The notes under the pieces are model-generated. The model ran no database searches. It was not told the DNA's origin and worked only from the letters and a program-made list of their open reading frames with translations. This document shows positions 16,391-24,242 of a stretch of DNA of 41,713 nucleotides, one piece after another. This DNA comes from an uncultured Eubacteriaceae bacterium (lineage in GTDB: Bacteria; Bacillota; Clostridia; Lachnospirales; CAG-274), in NCBI GenBank assembly GCA_948441255.1, contig CAOJPS010000004.1, positions 1-41,713 of the forward strand, given 5' to 3'. The stretch's first letter is position 1. The number at the start of each line of letters is the position of its first letter. The position numbers were made by a program, and so were the translations under genes.

Positions 16391-17866
16391 ATGGAATTGA
16401 CAAAACTGCTTTTGAATAGTTTGTCGGCTTCAAGTGATAATTTGAAAAGAAACACTGAAGTTAAACAGAGTGAAAATAAATTTGAGAGTTATTTGAACGG
16501 TTCTTCATCAAATAAGGAAACAAATAAAATTTCTTCTAAAAACGACAAATATAATAACGTTTCAAAAACAAATAATGATAAGAATTATTCTGACAAGAAA
16601 ATTGTTAAAAAAGCTGATTCTGAAACAGATAAAGCTGTTAATGCCAAAGAACAGAAAAAAGAAAGTATAACTGATGACAAAGTTAAAACGGAAGACAGTA
16701 AAAAAACTCAAATTTCTGAAGAAACCGAAAATATTATTTCGGAAAAAGAAATTGAACTTCAGGAAGAAATCGCTAAAATTCTTGGCATTGACGTAGATGA
16801 AGTTAAAAATGTTCTTGAACAGCTTGGGGTTAATGTGTTTGAACTTGAAAATCCTGAAAATCTTCTTAGCTTTTTGCAGGAAGTATTTCAAGCGGAAGTT
16901 CCGTCGGATCTTTTGGCTATTGACGGAATAAAGGATACTATGGTTCAGATTAAACAGATGGTTGAGGAAAAAACAACCGATTTTGAAAACTTGCTTAATG
17001 ATTTGGATTTGGATTTTGAAACTCTTAGGCAGATTAAAGATAACATTAATGAAAGTGAAACACCTGTTTTGAAGGAAGATGGAAGTGATATTGCTTCTGA
17101 CAATGAGGAAGTTTCTTCTATGGAACAAAATGCTGTTAAACAGGGGGCTGTTAAAGATAGTGATGTTTCTTTTAAAGAGAAAAAAGAAACGAACGCTTTA
17201 GATTATTCCGAAACTGACAATATTCAAACTGAAACAGCTGCTGCTGTTGAATCTTCTGAAAATACCAGTATGAAAAATGATTTTACAGGACAGAACAGTT
17301 TTCAAAATAATATGAATTTTGAAAATAATGGAAGCAATAACAACAACACAAATGGTCTTAACGCTGTCACTTTTGAGAATATTAACAAGGCTTTGAGCCA
17401 GGTTGCCGCTAAAACTCAAACAATGCGAAATGTTAATACCGCTGATGTTATTAATCAAATCATTGATAAATTTAAAGTTGGAATAGTTAAGGAAAATGTC
17501 AGCGAAATAAGAGTTACTTTAAAACCTGATTATCTTGGTGATGTGGCTCTTAAAATTGTTAGTGAAAACGGTATTGTTTCCGCTCAGTTTACCGCTGAAA
17601 ATCAAAGAGTTAAAGAGATTATAGAATCTAATTTCAATAATCTTAAAAATATGCTTGACGAGCAAGGTGTTCAGGTTTCAGCACTGTCTGTTTCTGTCGG
17701 CGGTGAGGATTCTGAAAATGAAAGGCGGAAATTTGAGTTTGAACAGTCAAAATCCTCAAAAAGAATAAACAATATTATAAATAATTCCTCGGATGAGGAA
17801 GAAGAAAAAATTGAATATGTTGATGAGGGAGATGTCCTTCAGACAAGTGTAAATTATACGGCATAA
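16391..17866 (+). CDS. fliK: Flagellar hook-length control protein FliK
   Basis: FliK measures hook length and triggers the export specificity switch through FlhB. The 491-residue protein is Lys/Asp/Asn-rich and low-complexity for about the first 340 residues, including an Asn run near 315. It ends in a conserved hook-length domain with IRVTLKPDYLGDVALKI and FTAENQRVKEIIESN near 375-420. This split between a variable ruler and a conserved C-terminus is typical. It follows AAGGAGGTG. The substrate-switch function is inferred from the family. Confidence 0.9.
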   Translation: MELTKLLLNSLSASSDNLKRNTEVKQSENKFESYLNGSSSNKETNKISSKNDKYNNVSKTNNDKNYSDKKIVKKADSETDKAVNAKEQKKESITDDKVKTEDSKKTQISEETENIISEKEIELQEEIAKILGIDVDEVKNVLEQLGVNVFELENPENLLSFLQEVFQAEVPSDLLAIDGIKDTMVQIKQMVEEKTTDFENLLNDLDLDFETLRQIKDNINESETPVLKEDGSDIASDNEEVSSMEQNAVKQGAVKDSDVSFKEKKETNALDYSETDNIQTETAAAVESSENTSMKNDFTGQNSFQNNMNFENNGSNNNNTNGLNAVTFENINKALSQVAAKTQTMRNVNTADVINQIIDKFKVGIVKENVSEIRVTLKPDYLGDVALKIVSENGIVSAQFTAENQRVKEIIESNFNNLKNMLDEQGVQVSALSVSVGGEDSENERRKFEFEQSKSSKRINNIINNSSDEEEEKIEYVDEGDVLQTSVNYTA

Positions 17867-17878
17867 GGAGGTATGGCT

Positions 17879-18844
17879 ATGGCTACAACAGACACGTCGC
17901 TTTTTTATGACATAGCGGCGAATAAAGCTAATAAAGATAACACTAATTCGAGTACAGCCTCTAAGAAAAACTCTGATTTGGATAAGGACGCTTTTTTAAG
18001 GCTTCTTGTTACTCAATTGCAGTATCAAGACCCTCTTGACCCTATGGACAATACGGAATTTGTTTCTCAGATGGCTCAGTTCTCGGCTCTTGAACAGATG
18101 AACAATCTTAACAATACTATGACTAACAGTCAGGCGTATGGTATGATTGGAAGAACTGTTTTCGCTAAGGTTTATAATGAAACTAAAAATGTTTATGAGG
18201 ATATTTCCGGAACTGTTGATTCTATTACAATTAAAAAGTCTGGGGCGTATTTGAATATAGGTGATAAAGAAGTTCCTTATTCTGACGTTCAGCAGGTTTA
18301 CTCTACAGACGTTAATACAAGTATTGACAGAAATCTTGTGGTTTCTCAGGCTCTTTCGCTTGTGGGAAAATCTATTCAAGCTATTACAATTGATGATAAG
18401 CTTGAGGCAAAAGATTTTGTTGAGGGTAAAGTTGATTATGTTAAATTTATTGATGATGTTCCTGTTTTGAGTGTGGGAGGAAAAGATGTTCATACTTATG
18501 AGGTTATTTCTGTTTCTGACAATACTCTTTTGAAAGGACAGACATTGTCTGCAGAGGTATATAAAGGCGATAACTATGATAAATCTACGGTTACTGGTCC
18601 TATTACTGATGTTTCTATCGGCAAGGATTCGGTTTTCCTTACAATTGACGGACAAAAAGTTGAGGTTAAGGATGTTACTTCTGTATTAAACTCATTAGCT
18701 TATGTTGGCAAAGAAATTAAATATAACGGAAAAGTCGGCGATAAGGAAGTTAATGTCGCTGGAAAGGTTGATTCGGTTATAATTAAAGATAAAGAATGCT
18801 ATCTTGTTGTGGGTGATGAGGAAGTTCCTGTTTCAAAATTGTAA
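17879..18844 (+). CDS. flgD: Flagellar hook-capping protein FlgD with four tandem C-terminal repeats
   Basis: FlgD caps the growing hook. The ATG at 17879 is preferred over the one at 17873, which is only one base from GGAGG. The conserved N-terminal region contains DKDAFLRLLVTQLQYQDP and QFSALEQM (residues 38-76, counted from 17873). The rest is a four-fold tandem repeat: about residues 91-143, 163-214, 220-271 and 277-323. Each starts like VGKEI and ends like GKVDSVIIKD...YLVVGDEEVPVSKL. Bacillus-type FlgD carries about one such unit, so this form is expanded. Confidence 0.92.
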   Translation: MATTDTSLFYDIAANKANKDNTNSSTASKKNSDLDKDAFLRLLVTQLQYQDPLDPMDNTEFVSQMAQFSALEQMNNLNNTMTNSQAYGMIGRTVFAKVYNETKNVYEDISGTVDSITIKKSGAYLNIGDKEVPYSDVQQVYSTDVNTSIDRNLVVSQALSLVGKSIQAITIDDKLEAKDFVEGKVDYVKFIDDVPVLSVGGKDVHTYEVISVSDNTLLKGQTLSAEVYKGDNYDKSTVTGPITDVSIGKDSVFLTIDGQKVEVKDVTSVLNSLAYVGKEIKYNGKVGDKEVNVAGKVDSVIIKDKECYLVVGDEEVPVSKL

Positions 18845-18880
18845 GGATTAAAGCATAACAGACAGAGTGGTGATTTTTTA

Positions 18881-19255
18881 ATGCGTATATATAATAATAA
18901 CATTATATTGCCTGAAAACGTCAAAACAAAAACTCAAAAGAGTTCTGAAAGTTTAAGTGGGGCAAATTCTTTTCAAAATATTTTCAGCAACAAACTTGAA
19001 GATAATTCACCAATTCATTTTTCAAAACACGCTTCTATGAGGCTTAATGAAAGAAATGTTTCACTTTCATCGGAACAGATTAAAAGAGTTGAAAGCGGAA
19101 TTGATAAGGCCTCTAAAAAAGGTATTAACGATTCTCTTGTTTTGGTGGATAATGTCGCTCTTGTTGTTAATGTGAAAAATAAAGTGGTTATTACCGCTAT
19201 GAACAGTGAAAACGAAAATATATTTACTAATATTGACGGCGCCGTTATTGTTTAG
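18881..19255 (+). CDS. TIGR02530-type flagellar operon protein
   Basis: A 124-residue protein between flgD and flgE, the fixed place of the TIGR02530 family in many Firmicutes flagellar operons. The conserved part begins at HFSKHASMRLNERNVSLSS (residues about 46-64) and continues with a beta-rich segment, SLVLVDNVALVVNVKNK-VITA. The first 40 residues look disordered. The biochemical role is not established; a link to hook assembly is suggested only by position. Confidence 0.8.
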   Translation: MRIYNNNIILPENVKTKTQKSSESLSGANSFQNIFSNKLEDNSPIHFSKHASMRLNERNVSLSSEQIKRVESGIDKASKKGINDSLVLVDNVALVVNVKNKVVITAMNSENENIFTNIDGAVIV

Positions 19256-19276
19256 CCGGACCTTTTATTTGGAGGC

Positions 19277-19310
19277 TAAGCCGTTCTTGAATGACTGATT
19301 GGACGGCTTA
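19277..19310 (+). other. Stem-loop between TIGR02530 gene and flgE
   Basis: TAAGCCGT (19277-19284) can pair with ACGGCTTA (19303-19310) around an 18-base loop. No T tract follows, so it is not a simple terminator. It sits 29 bases before the flgE start and could act in processing or mRNA stability. Confidence 0.45.
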
Positions 19311-19338
19311 CGGCGCTATTTTAAGGAGGTAATCTATT

Positions 19339-20655
19339 ATGATGAGATCTTTGTTCTCGGGCGTTTCTGGTCTGAGAATTCATCAAACAAAAATGGACGT
19401 TATAGGTAATAATATCTCTAATGTCAATACGGTTGGTTTTAAAAGGTCAACTACAGTTTTTAATGATGTTATAAATCAGACGCTAAGCGGGGCTACAGCC
19501 GCTAATGAGGCTTCCGGCAAAGGCGGTACAAATGCTATGCAGATTGGTCTTGGCTCTAATGTGTCAGCGGTTTCGACAGTTATGACAACTGGCTCTACAG
19601 AAAGAACGGATAATCCTAATGACGTAATGATTTCTGGTGATGGGTTCTTTATTGTAAGCGATACTACTGGGTTTTATTTTACAAGAGCCGGCGCTTTTCA
19701 AGTTGATGATTTGGGTAATCTTACTGATTCTAATGGTATGATGGTGAATGGCTGGTCTACTGACCAGAATGATGAGATTGTTAAACAAAGGGTTTCGCCT
19801 CTTAATCTTTATGAGGGTACAAAATCTTATCTTAACCCAACTGCTACAGATTCGATTACATTTACTGGAAACTTGAATCCCAGTGAAAACCCTACACAGC
19901 TTAATACTATGACTTTTTATGATTCTCTTGGAAACAGTTATAGAATTGACGTGACTTTGCAGTATAATAGAACTATTGACGAAAATGGAGTGGCAACTGG
20001 AACGCCGGATTGGACTGTTACCTTTGACAATAAAGCGACTGTAAATAACGACAGTAAAAATATAGTTGAATTGAATATTGAACCGGCTGAATTTGGACCT
20101 ATAGAATTTAATGAAGGAGGTACTTTGCTGGACAGAGACGCGGAGCAGTTTATACATCCCTTGACTGTTACTTGGGGAGATAATCAATTATTTAACTCTA
20201 CGTTTGAGCCGACTATTAATGTTGATTTTCATAATCTTACTCAGTTTAAGTCTAAGGCTGACGCTACGGCTACTACCGATAACGGTTATGAGGCTGGTTC
20301 TCTTAAAGGTTATTCTATTGGTGCTGATGGTATTATTACAGGTTCTTATACAAACGGTCTTACTAAAACCCTTGGACAGATTGCTATAGCTGATTTTCCA
20401 AATCCCGCTGGTCTTGAAAAATCGGGTAATAACTTGTATTCCGCTACAACAAACTCTGGTGATTTTGATGGTATAGGACAGGAAATTGGAGCCGGCGGAG
20501 GAAAACTTATGGGAGGTTCTCTTGAAATGTCAAATGTTGATATTTCTTATGAATTTACTCAAATGATTACTACGCAAAGAGGTTTCCAGGCTAACTCAAG
20601 AATTATTACAACTTCTGATGAAATGCTTCAGGAATTGGTTAATCTTAAACGATAA
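19339..20655 (+). CDS. flgE: Flagellar hook protein FlgE
   Basis: FlgE is the hook subunit. At 438 residues, it has the N-terminal motif SLFSGVSGLRIHQTKMDVIG and NNISNVNTVGFKRS. The core contains GDGFFIV and TRAGAF near 100-115. The C-terminal motif reads SNVDISYEFTQMITTQRGFQ, followed by SRIITTSDEMLQELVNLKR. Two adjacent ATG codons follow AAGGAGGT; the first, or the second at 19342, may be used. The long spacer after it contains a promoter and hairpin before flbD. Confidence 0.97.
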   Translation: MMRSLFSGVSGLRIHQTKMDVIGNNISNVNTVGFKRSTTVFNDVINQTLSGATAANEASGKGGTNAMQIGLGSNVSAVSTVMTTGSTERTDNPNDVMISGDGFFIVSDTTGFYFTRAGAFQVDDLGNLTDSNGMMVNGWSTDQNDEIVKQRVSPLNLYEGTKSYLNPTATDSITFTGNLNPSENPTQLNTMTFYDSLGNSYRIDVTLQYNRTIDENGVATGTPDWTVTFDNKATVNNDSKNIVELNIEPAEFGPIEFNEGGTLLDRDAEQFIHPLTVTWGDNQLFNSTFEPTINVDFHNLTQFKSKADATATTDNGYEAGSLKGYSIGADGIITGSYTNGLTKTLGQIAIADFPNPAGLEKSGNNLYSATTNSGDFDGIGQEIGAGGGKLMGGSLEMSNVDISYEFTQMITTQRGFQANSRIITTSDEMLQELVNLKR

Positions 20656-20674
20656 TTAGGAATTTCTGCCTTTG

Positions 20675-20700
20675 TTAAATTTTTTTTGACAAAGGCAGAT
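20675..20700 (+). other. Stem-loop after flgE
   Basis: TCTGCCTTTG pairs perfectly over 10 bp with CAAAGGCAGA around a T-rich loop. No T tract follows the stem, so termination on this strand is doubtful. The right arm overlaps the -35 box of the next promoter. Confidence 0.6.
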
Positions 20701-20715
20701 AAATATAGTTATAAT
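20686..20715 (+). promoter_or_regulatory. Internal consensus sigma-A promoter before flbD
   Basis: TTGACA (20686-20691) and TATAAT (20710-20715) match both consensus hexamers exactly with an 18-bp spacer. It lies about 100 bases before flbD and would boost flbD-motA-motB independently of the flgB promoter. Confidence 0.75.
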
Positions 20716-20813
20716 AGAATAAGGGAAGTGTTGATTTGGACTTTTTATATATTTGGTAATTAAAAATTACCGTATATGTAGTTAATCAATATAAAATTTG
20801 GAGGAGTATTTTT

Positions 20814-20996
20814 ATGATTGTTGTTACTAAGTTAAACGATAAATCTCTTTATATTAACTGTGATTACATAGAAAGTATTGAAATGACACCGGATACGACA
20901 ATAACAATGACTACGGGGCGAAAAATTATCGTCAAGGAGTCGATTGATGATATTATAGATAACATTATAGAATATAAAAGAAAAATATATCGCTAA
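20814..20996 (+). CDS. flbD: FlbD/SwrD family flagellar protein
   Basis: A 60-residue protein of the FlbD (SwrD) family, in its usual place before motA. The N-terminal IVVTKLNDKSLYINCDYIE and the central GRKIIVKES match the family. SwrD of B. subtilis raises motor torque; a similar role is inferred. It follows GGAGGAG at good spacing. Confidence 0.9.
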   Translation: MIVVTKLNDKSLYINCDYIESIEMTPDTTITMTTGRKIIVKESIDDIIDNIIEYKRKIYR

Positions 20997-21021
20997 TCTT
21001 TAAGGAAAGGGGTAAGCGGAT

Positions 21022-21834
21022 ATGGAATTAGGCGTACTTATTGGATTTTGTTCAGGTTGGGTGTTTATTTTGCTCTCTATACTTCTGAACGCGGATATGG
21101 ATATAGCGGCGGTGGCTAACTTTGTTGACCCGCCATCGGTTATGATTACTTTGGGAGGTACTATAGCGGCAACTTTGATTTCTCAGCCGCTTCCTAAGGT
21201 TATTACAGCTTTTAAAGCAGTTAAGAATATTATTAAACCTAAAAAGCTTGACCCGGTGGAAGCTATTGCTAAAATTGTTGAACTTGCAGGACTTGCCAGA
21301 AAAGAAGGTATACTTGCTTTGGAAGACGCTTCAAGCGCTATGGAGGATGAATTTTTACAAAAAGGCGTTATGCTTGTTGTTGATGGTACAGACCCGGAAT
21401 TGGTTAGAAGTATTCTTGAAACTGAACTTGCTTATATAGACGGAAGACATAAAGATATTCAGGGTGTTTGGGAATTTATTGCTTCAATGGGTCCTGCCTG
21501 GGGTATGATTGGTACTCTTATCGGTCTGGTTATGATGCTTCAGACTATGAGCGACCCGTCTACTATCGGCGGCAGTATGGCGGTTGCTATTATTACGACA
21601 TTTTATGGTTCTCTTGTGGCAAACTTTATATCAACTCCTATTGCTAATAAAATGAAATCATACAGTAATGATGAAATGCTTATGAAAGAGGTTTTAATTG
21701 AGGGAATTTTATCTATTCAGGCGGGAGAAAATCCACGTATTATTGAAGAAAAACTTAAAGCTTTCTTATCGCCTACTTTGAGAAAAAATGTTGGTGAAGA
21801 TGCCAATAAAGACGCACAGGCTGGTGATGAATAA
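21022..21834 (+). CDS. motA: Flagellar stator protein MotA
   Basis: MotA forms the ion channel of the stator with MotB. The 270-residue product has four hydrophobic segments: about residues 5-22 and 38-56, then two after 150 (GPAWGMIGTLIGLVMMLQ and AVAIITTFYGSLVANFIS). The conserved loop VMITLGGTIAATLIS and GDP-like loop SDPSTIGGSMAVA are present. The last base overlaps the motB ATG. The coupling ion cannot be decided with confidence. Confidence 0.95.
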   Translation: MELGVLIGFCSGWVFILLSILLNADMDIAAVANFVDPPSVMITLGGTIAATLISQPLPKVITAFKAVKNIIKPKKLDPVEAIAKIVELAGLARKEGILALEDASSAMEDEFLQKGVMLVVDGTDPELVRSILETELAYIDGRHKDIQGVWEFIASMGPAWGMIGTLIGLVMMLQTMSDPSTIGGSMAVAIITTFYGSLVANFISTPIANKMKSYSNDEMLMKEVLIEGILSIQAGENPRIIEEKLKAFLSPTLRKNVGEDANKDAQAGDE

Positions 21835-22610
21835 TGGCTAAAAAAAAGGAAGAACCAGGAAAAAAAGGTCTTGACGAATGGATGGGTACATACGGCGATA
21901 TGATGACGCTGCTTCTTTGTTTCTTTGTGTTGCTGTTTGCTATGTCAACTATAGATGCCGCTAAATTTGAACAAATCGCCGCGTCTTTTTCTTCAGCTAA
22001 CAGAATAACAATTACTGACTCGGCAAGCACCTCAATCCTTGACGCTCTTGGAAACGGTATTGTTGAGATGCCTATGGTGCAGGGTGACGCTCAGGAAGAA
22101 AATGAGGAACTTGAAAAAGCTACGGAAGAACTTGTTAAAATGGCTTCTGACTTTAAAACATATTTCGCTGAAAACAATTTGCAGGATAAAGTTGAGGTTG
22201 AACAAAACGAACAATATATTACATTAAATTTTAAAGATGGAATTTTGTTTGACAGTGGAAAGGCCGACCTTAAGACAGAAGCGTTGGGAGCTTTGGAAAT
22301 AGTCGCTAACGAACTTGCTAAATATCCAGAGAATGACGTTAAAATTGAAGGTCATGCTGATAATATGCCTATTAATACTCCGAGGTTTCCTAATAACTGG
22401 TATTTGTCAGCAGCGAGAGCGATTTCTGTCGCTATGTATTTTACTGACACAAAAGGATTTTCGCCGGAAAGGATTTCGGCGGAAGGTTTTGGTGAATATA
22501 GACCAAAAGTTCCTAATGATACGCCAGCTAATAGGTCAACTAATCGAAGAGTTGAAATAAAGATATTAAGTAAGTATTTTTCTGATGAAGATAAGCAGAT
22601 GAATTCTTAA
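21834..22610 (+). CDS. motB: Flagellar stator protein MotB
   Basis: MotB anchors the stator to peptidoglycan. A single membrane helix lies at about residues 20-42 with the motif TYGDMMTLLLCFFVLLFAMS. Asp22 is the expected ion-carrying residue. The C-terminal OmpA-like domain contains DSGKADL near 142, EGHADNMPI near 177 and NRSTNRRVEIKI near 236. The 258 residues are full length. Translation is coupled to motA (TAATG). A 121-base gap containing a dispersed repeat follows. Confidence 0.96.
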   Translation: MAKKKEEPGKKGLDEWMGTYGDMMTLLLCFFVLLFAMSTIDAAKFEQIAASFSSANRITITDSASTSILDALGNGIVEMPMVQGDAQEENEELEKATEELVKMASDFKTYFAENNLQDKVEVEQNEQYITLNFKDGILFDSGKADLKTEALGALEIVANELAKYPENDVKIEGHADNMPINTPRFPNNWYLSAARAISVAMYFTDTKGFSPERISAEGFGEYRPKVPNDTPANRSTNRRVEIKILSKYFSDEDKQMNS

Positions 22611-22707
22611 TTATAGCTAGATAATAAAAGAGTGAACATAGAAAACTGATAGAACTTAATATACTAAAAGATTCTTTTATTGTTTTGTACTAAAAATTTT
22701 GCGAATT
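22605..22707 (+). repeat. Dispersed repeat between motB and fliL, uninterrupted copy
   Basis: This AT-rich segment aligns, with small gaps and by eye at about 70 percent, to 5814-5903 joined to 6049-6059. Shared anchors include CTTAATTAT, ATAATAAA, TGAACA, CTAA and TTTTGCGAATTG. AATAAAAGA near 22623 and TCTTTTATT near 22673 can pair, followed by a T-rich stretch, so weak termination between motB and fliL is possible. Confidence 0.5.
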
Positions 22708-22731
22708 GCTATAGAAAGTGAGGGATACAAT

Positions 22732-23217
22732 TTGGAAAAAAATAAAATGATGCTTATTATTATTATTGTTTTACTTGTTATACTGCTTGGTACTATGGCT
22801 TTTGGGGGATATTATCTTGTTTCTTCCTTTAACTCCACAGGAGAAGAACAAACGGAGGAGATTGAAGAAGAAGAGGAAAGCGACAAGAGTACCAATACTC
22901 TTATTGAAATAGGAGATTCTGTTTATACAAACCTCTTGGTTGGAGAAGACAAAAAAGGTCATATTGCTAAAATTAATCTTAATCTTGATGTTAAAGGCGG
23001 CGAGGACGGAAGTGAAGAACTTGTTGCTACGATGAACAGCAGAATTGTTGTTGTGAGAGATATAATAAACAGTATTCTAAGAAAGAAAACTTATGAGGAA
23101 CTTAATAAAGTCGACGGAGTTGAGAATTTTAAGGACGAAGTTTTAGATAAAGTGAGAAAAGAATTTAATTCAAATTTGATTTTAAATGTTTATATAAAAG
23201 AAATTGCTTTACAATAA
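22732..23217 (+). CDS. fliL: Flagellar basal-body-associated protein FliL
   Basis: FliL surrounds and stabilises the stator. The TTG at 22732 is preferred over the earlier start at 22699 because AAGTGAGGG lies just upstream. One membrane helix occupies about residues 4-26, followed by an acidic linker (EEIEEEEESDKS). The periplasmic domain carries LVATMNSRIVVVRDIINSIL and DKVRKEFNSNLILNVYIKE, both typical. About 161 residues is the usual length. Confidence 0.9.
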   Translation: MEKNKMMLIIIIVLLVILLGTMAFGGYYLVSSFNSTGEEQTEEIEEEEESDKSTNTLIEIGDSVYTNLLVGEDKKGHIAKINLNLDVKGGEDGSEELVATMNSRIVVVRDIINSILRKKTYEELNKVDGVENFKDEVLDKVRKEFNSNLILNVYIKEIALQ

Positions 23218-23251
23218 TTTTTGAGAGATTTAAGGCAGGTGATAAAATAAA

Positions 23252-24238
23252 ATGAGTGATATTTTATCTCAAAGCGAAATTGACGCGCTTTTAAGCGCTT
23301 TATCAAGCGGTGACGATAATGTTGTTCTTAATAACAATGTTGAAGAAAAAAAGGTGAGGGCTTATAATTTTGCCAGACCTTCAAAGTTTGGTAAGGAACA
23401 GCTTAGAACTCTTGAAGTTATTTTTGAGAATTTTTCAAGATTGGTATCGTCATTTTTAACAGGTTATCTGAGAACCGCTACTCAGGTTGAGGTTGCTAAC
23501 GCTGAACAGCTTACTTATAATGAATTTAATAATTCTTTGCTTAATCCTGTTGTTCTTGGTATAATAGACCTTGGAAACAGTTCTTTGAAAGGTTCGATTA
23601 TTCTTGACGTGTCTTCTAATATAGGTTACTCTATTATTGACAGGATTCTTGGCGGAGCTGGCGATGTTCTTAAAAAAACAAGAGAGTTTACTGAAATAGA
23701 AAAAATACTTTTAAGCAGGATTTTGTCACAAATTGTTTCTTATTTGGTGGAACCTTGGGAAAATGTGTGCCATATATCTCCATCGCTTGAAAAACTTGAA
23801 ACTAATTCACAGTTTGCGCAGATTATGTCGCCTAACGAAATGATTGCTTTGGTTACGCTAAGTATTAATCTTGGCGGGGTTGAGGGATTTTTTAATTTTT
23901 GTATTCCTCATCTGGTTATTGAGCCAATTATGGATAAGCTTAATACTAAATATTGGTTCTCAAGCCAGGAAGAAGAAGATTTGAGTGTTTATAGGAGTAA
24001 AGTTGAGGTTGGACTTGAGGAAGCTAAAATTCCTGTTTCCGTTGTTGTTGGGAAGACAAATATAACGGTTGATGAGTTTATTGATTTGCAGGTTGGCGAC
24101 GTGATTACTCTTGATTCGTTTGTTAATTCTGATTTTAATGTAATGATAGGAAATTTATTGAAATTTTATGCGAAACCCGGTATTAGCAGGGGTAAAAATG
24201 CTATACAGATTACATCTTTAGTAGGAAAGGAGGAGTAG
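23252..24238 (+). CDS. fliM: Flagellar motor switch protein FliM
   Basis: FliM is the central C-ring protein that receives CheY-P. The N-terminal peptide ILSQSEIDALLSAL is the CheY-P binding motif. The family signature YNFARPSKFGKEQLRTLE begins near residue 38, the middle CheC-like domain follows, and the C-terminal SpoA-like domain ends near 325. Full length, 328 residues. Four bases separate it from fliY. Confidence 0.97.
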   Translation: MSDILSQSEIDALLSALSSGDDNVVLNNNVEEKKVRAYNFARPSKFGKEQLRTLEVIFENFSRLVSSFLTGYLRTATQVEVANAEQLTYNEFNNSLLNPVVLGIIDLGNSSLKGSIILDVSSNIGYSIIDRILGGAGDVLKKTREFTEIEKILLSRILSQIVSYLVEPWENVCHISPSLEKLETNSQFAQIMSPNEMIALVTLSINLGGVEGFFNFCIPHLVIEPIMDKLNTKYWFSSQEEEDLSVYRSKVEVGLEEAKIPVSVVVGKTNITVDEFIDLQVGDVITLDSFVNSDFNVMIGNLLKFYAKPGISRGKNAIQITSLVGKEE

Positions 24239-24242
24239 CTTT

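Noticed and set aside
17996-18655. 219-codon minus-strand frame opposite flgD
   Set aside because: It is a long antisense shadow caused by biased codon use in flgD; no start signal and no protein-like motif.
22605-22731. A separate strong promoter for fliL
   Set aside because: Only weak -10-like sequences occur; no -35 at correct spacing. The gap is better described as a dispersed repeat.
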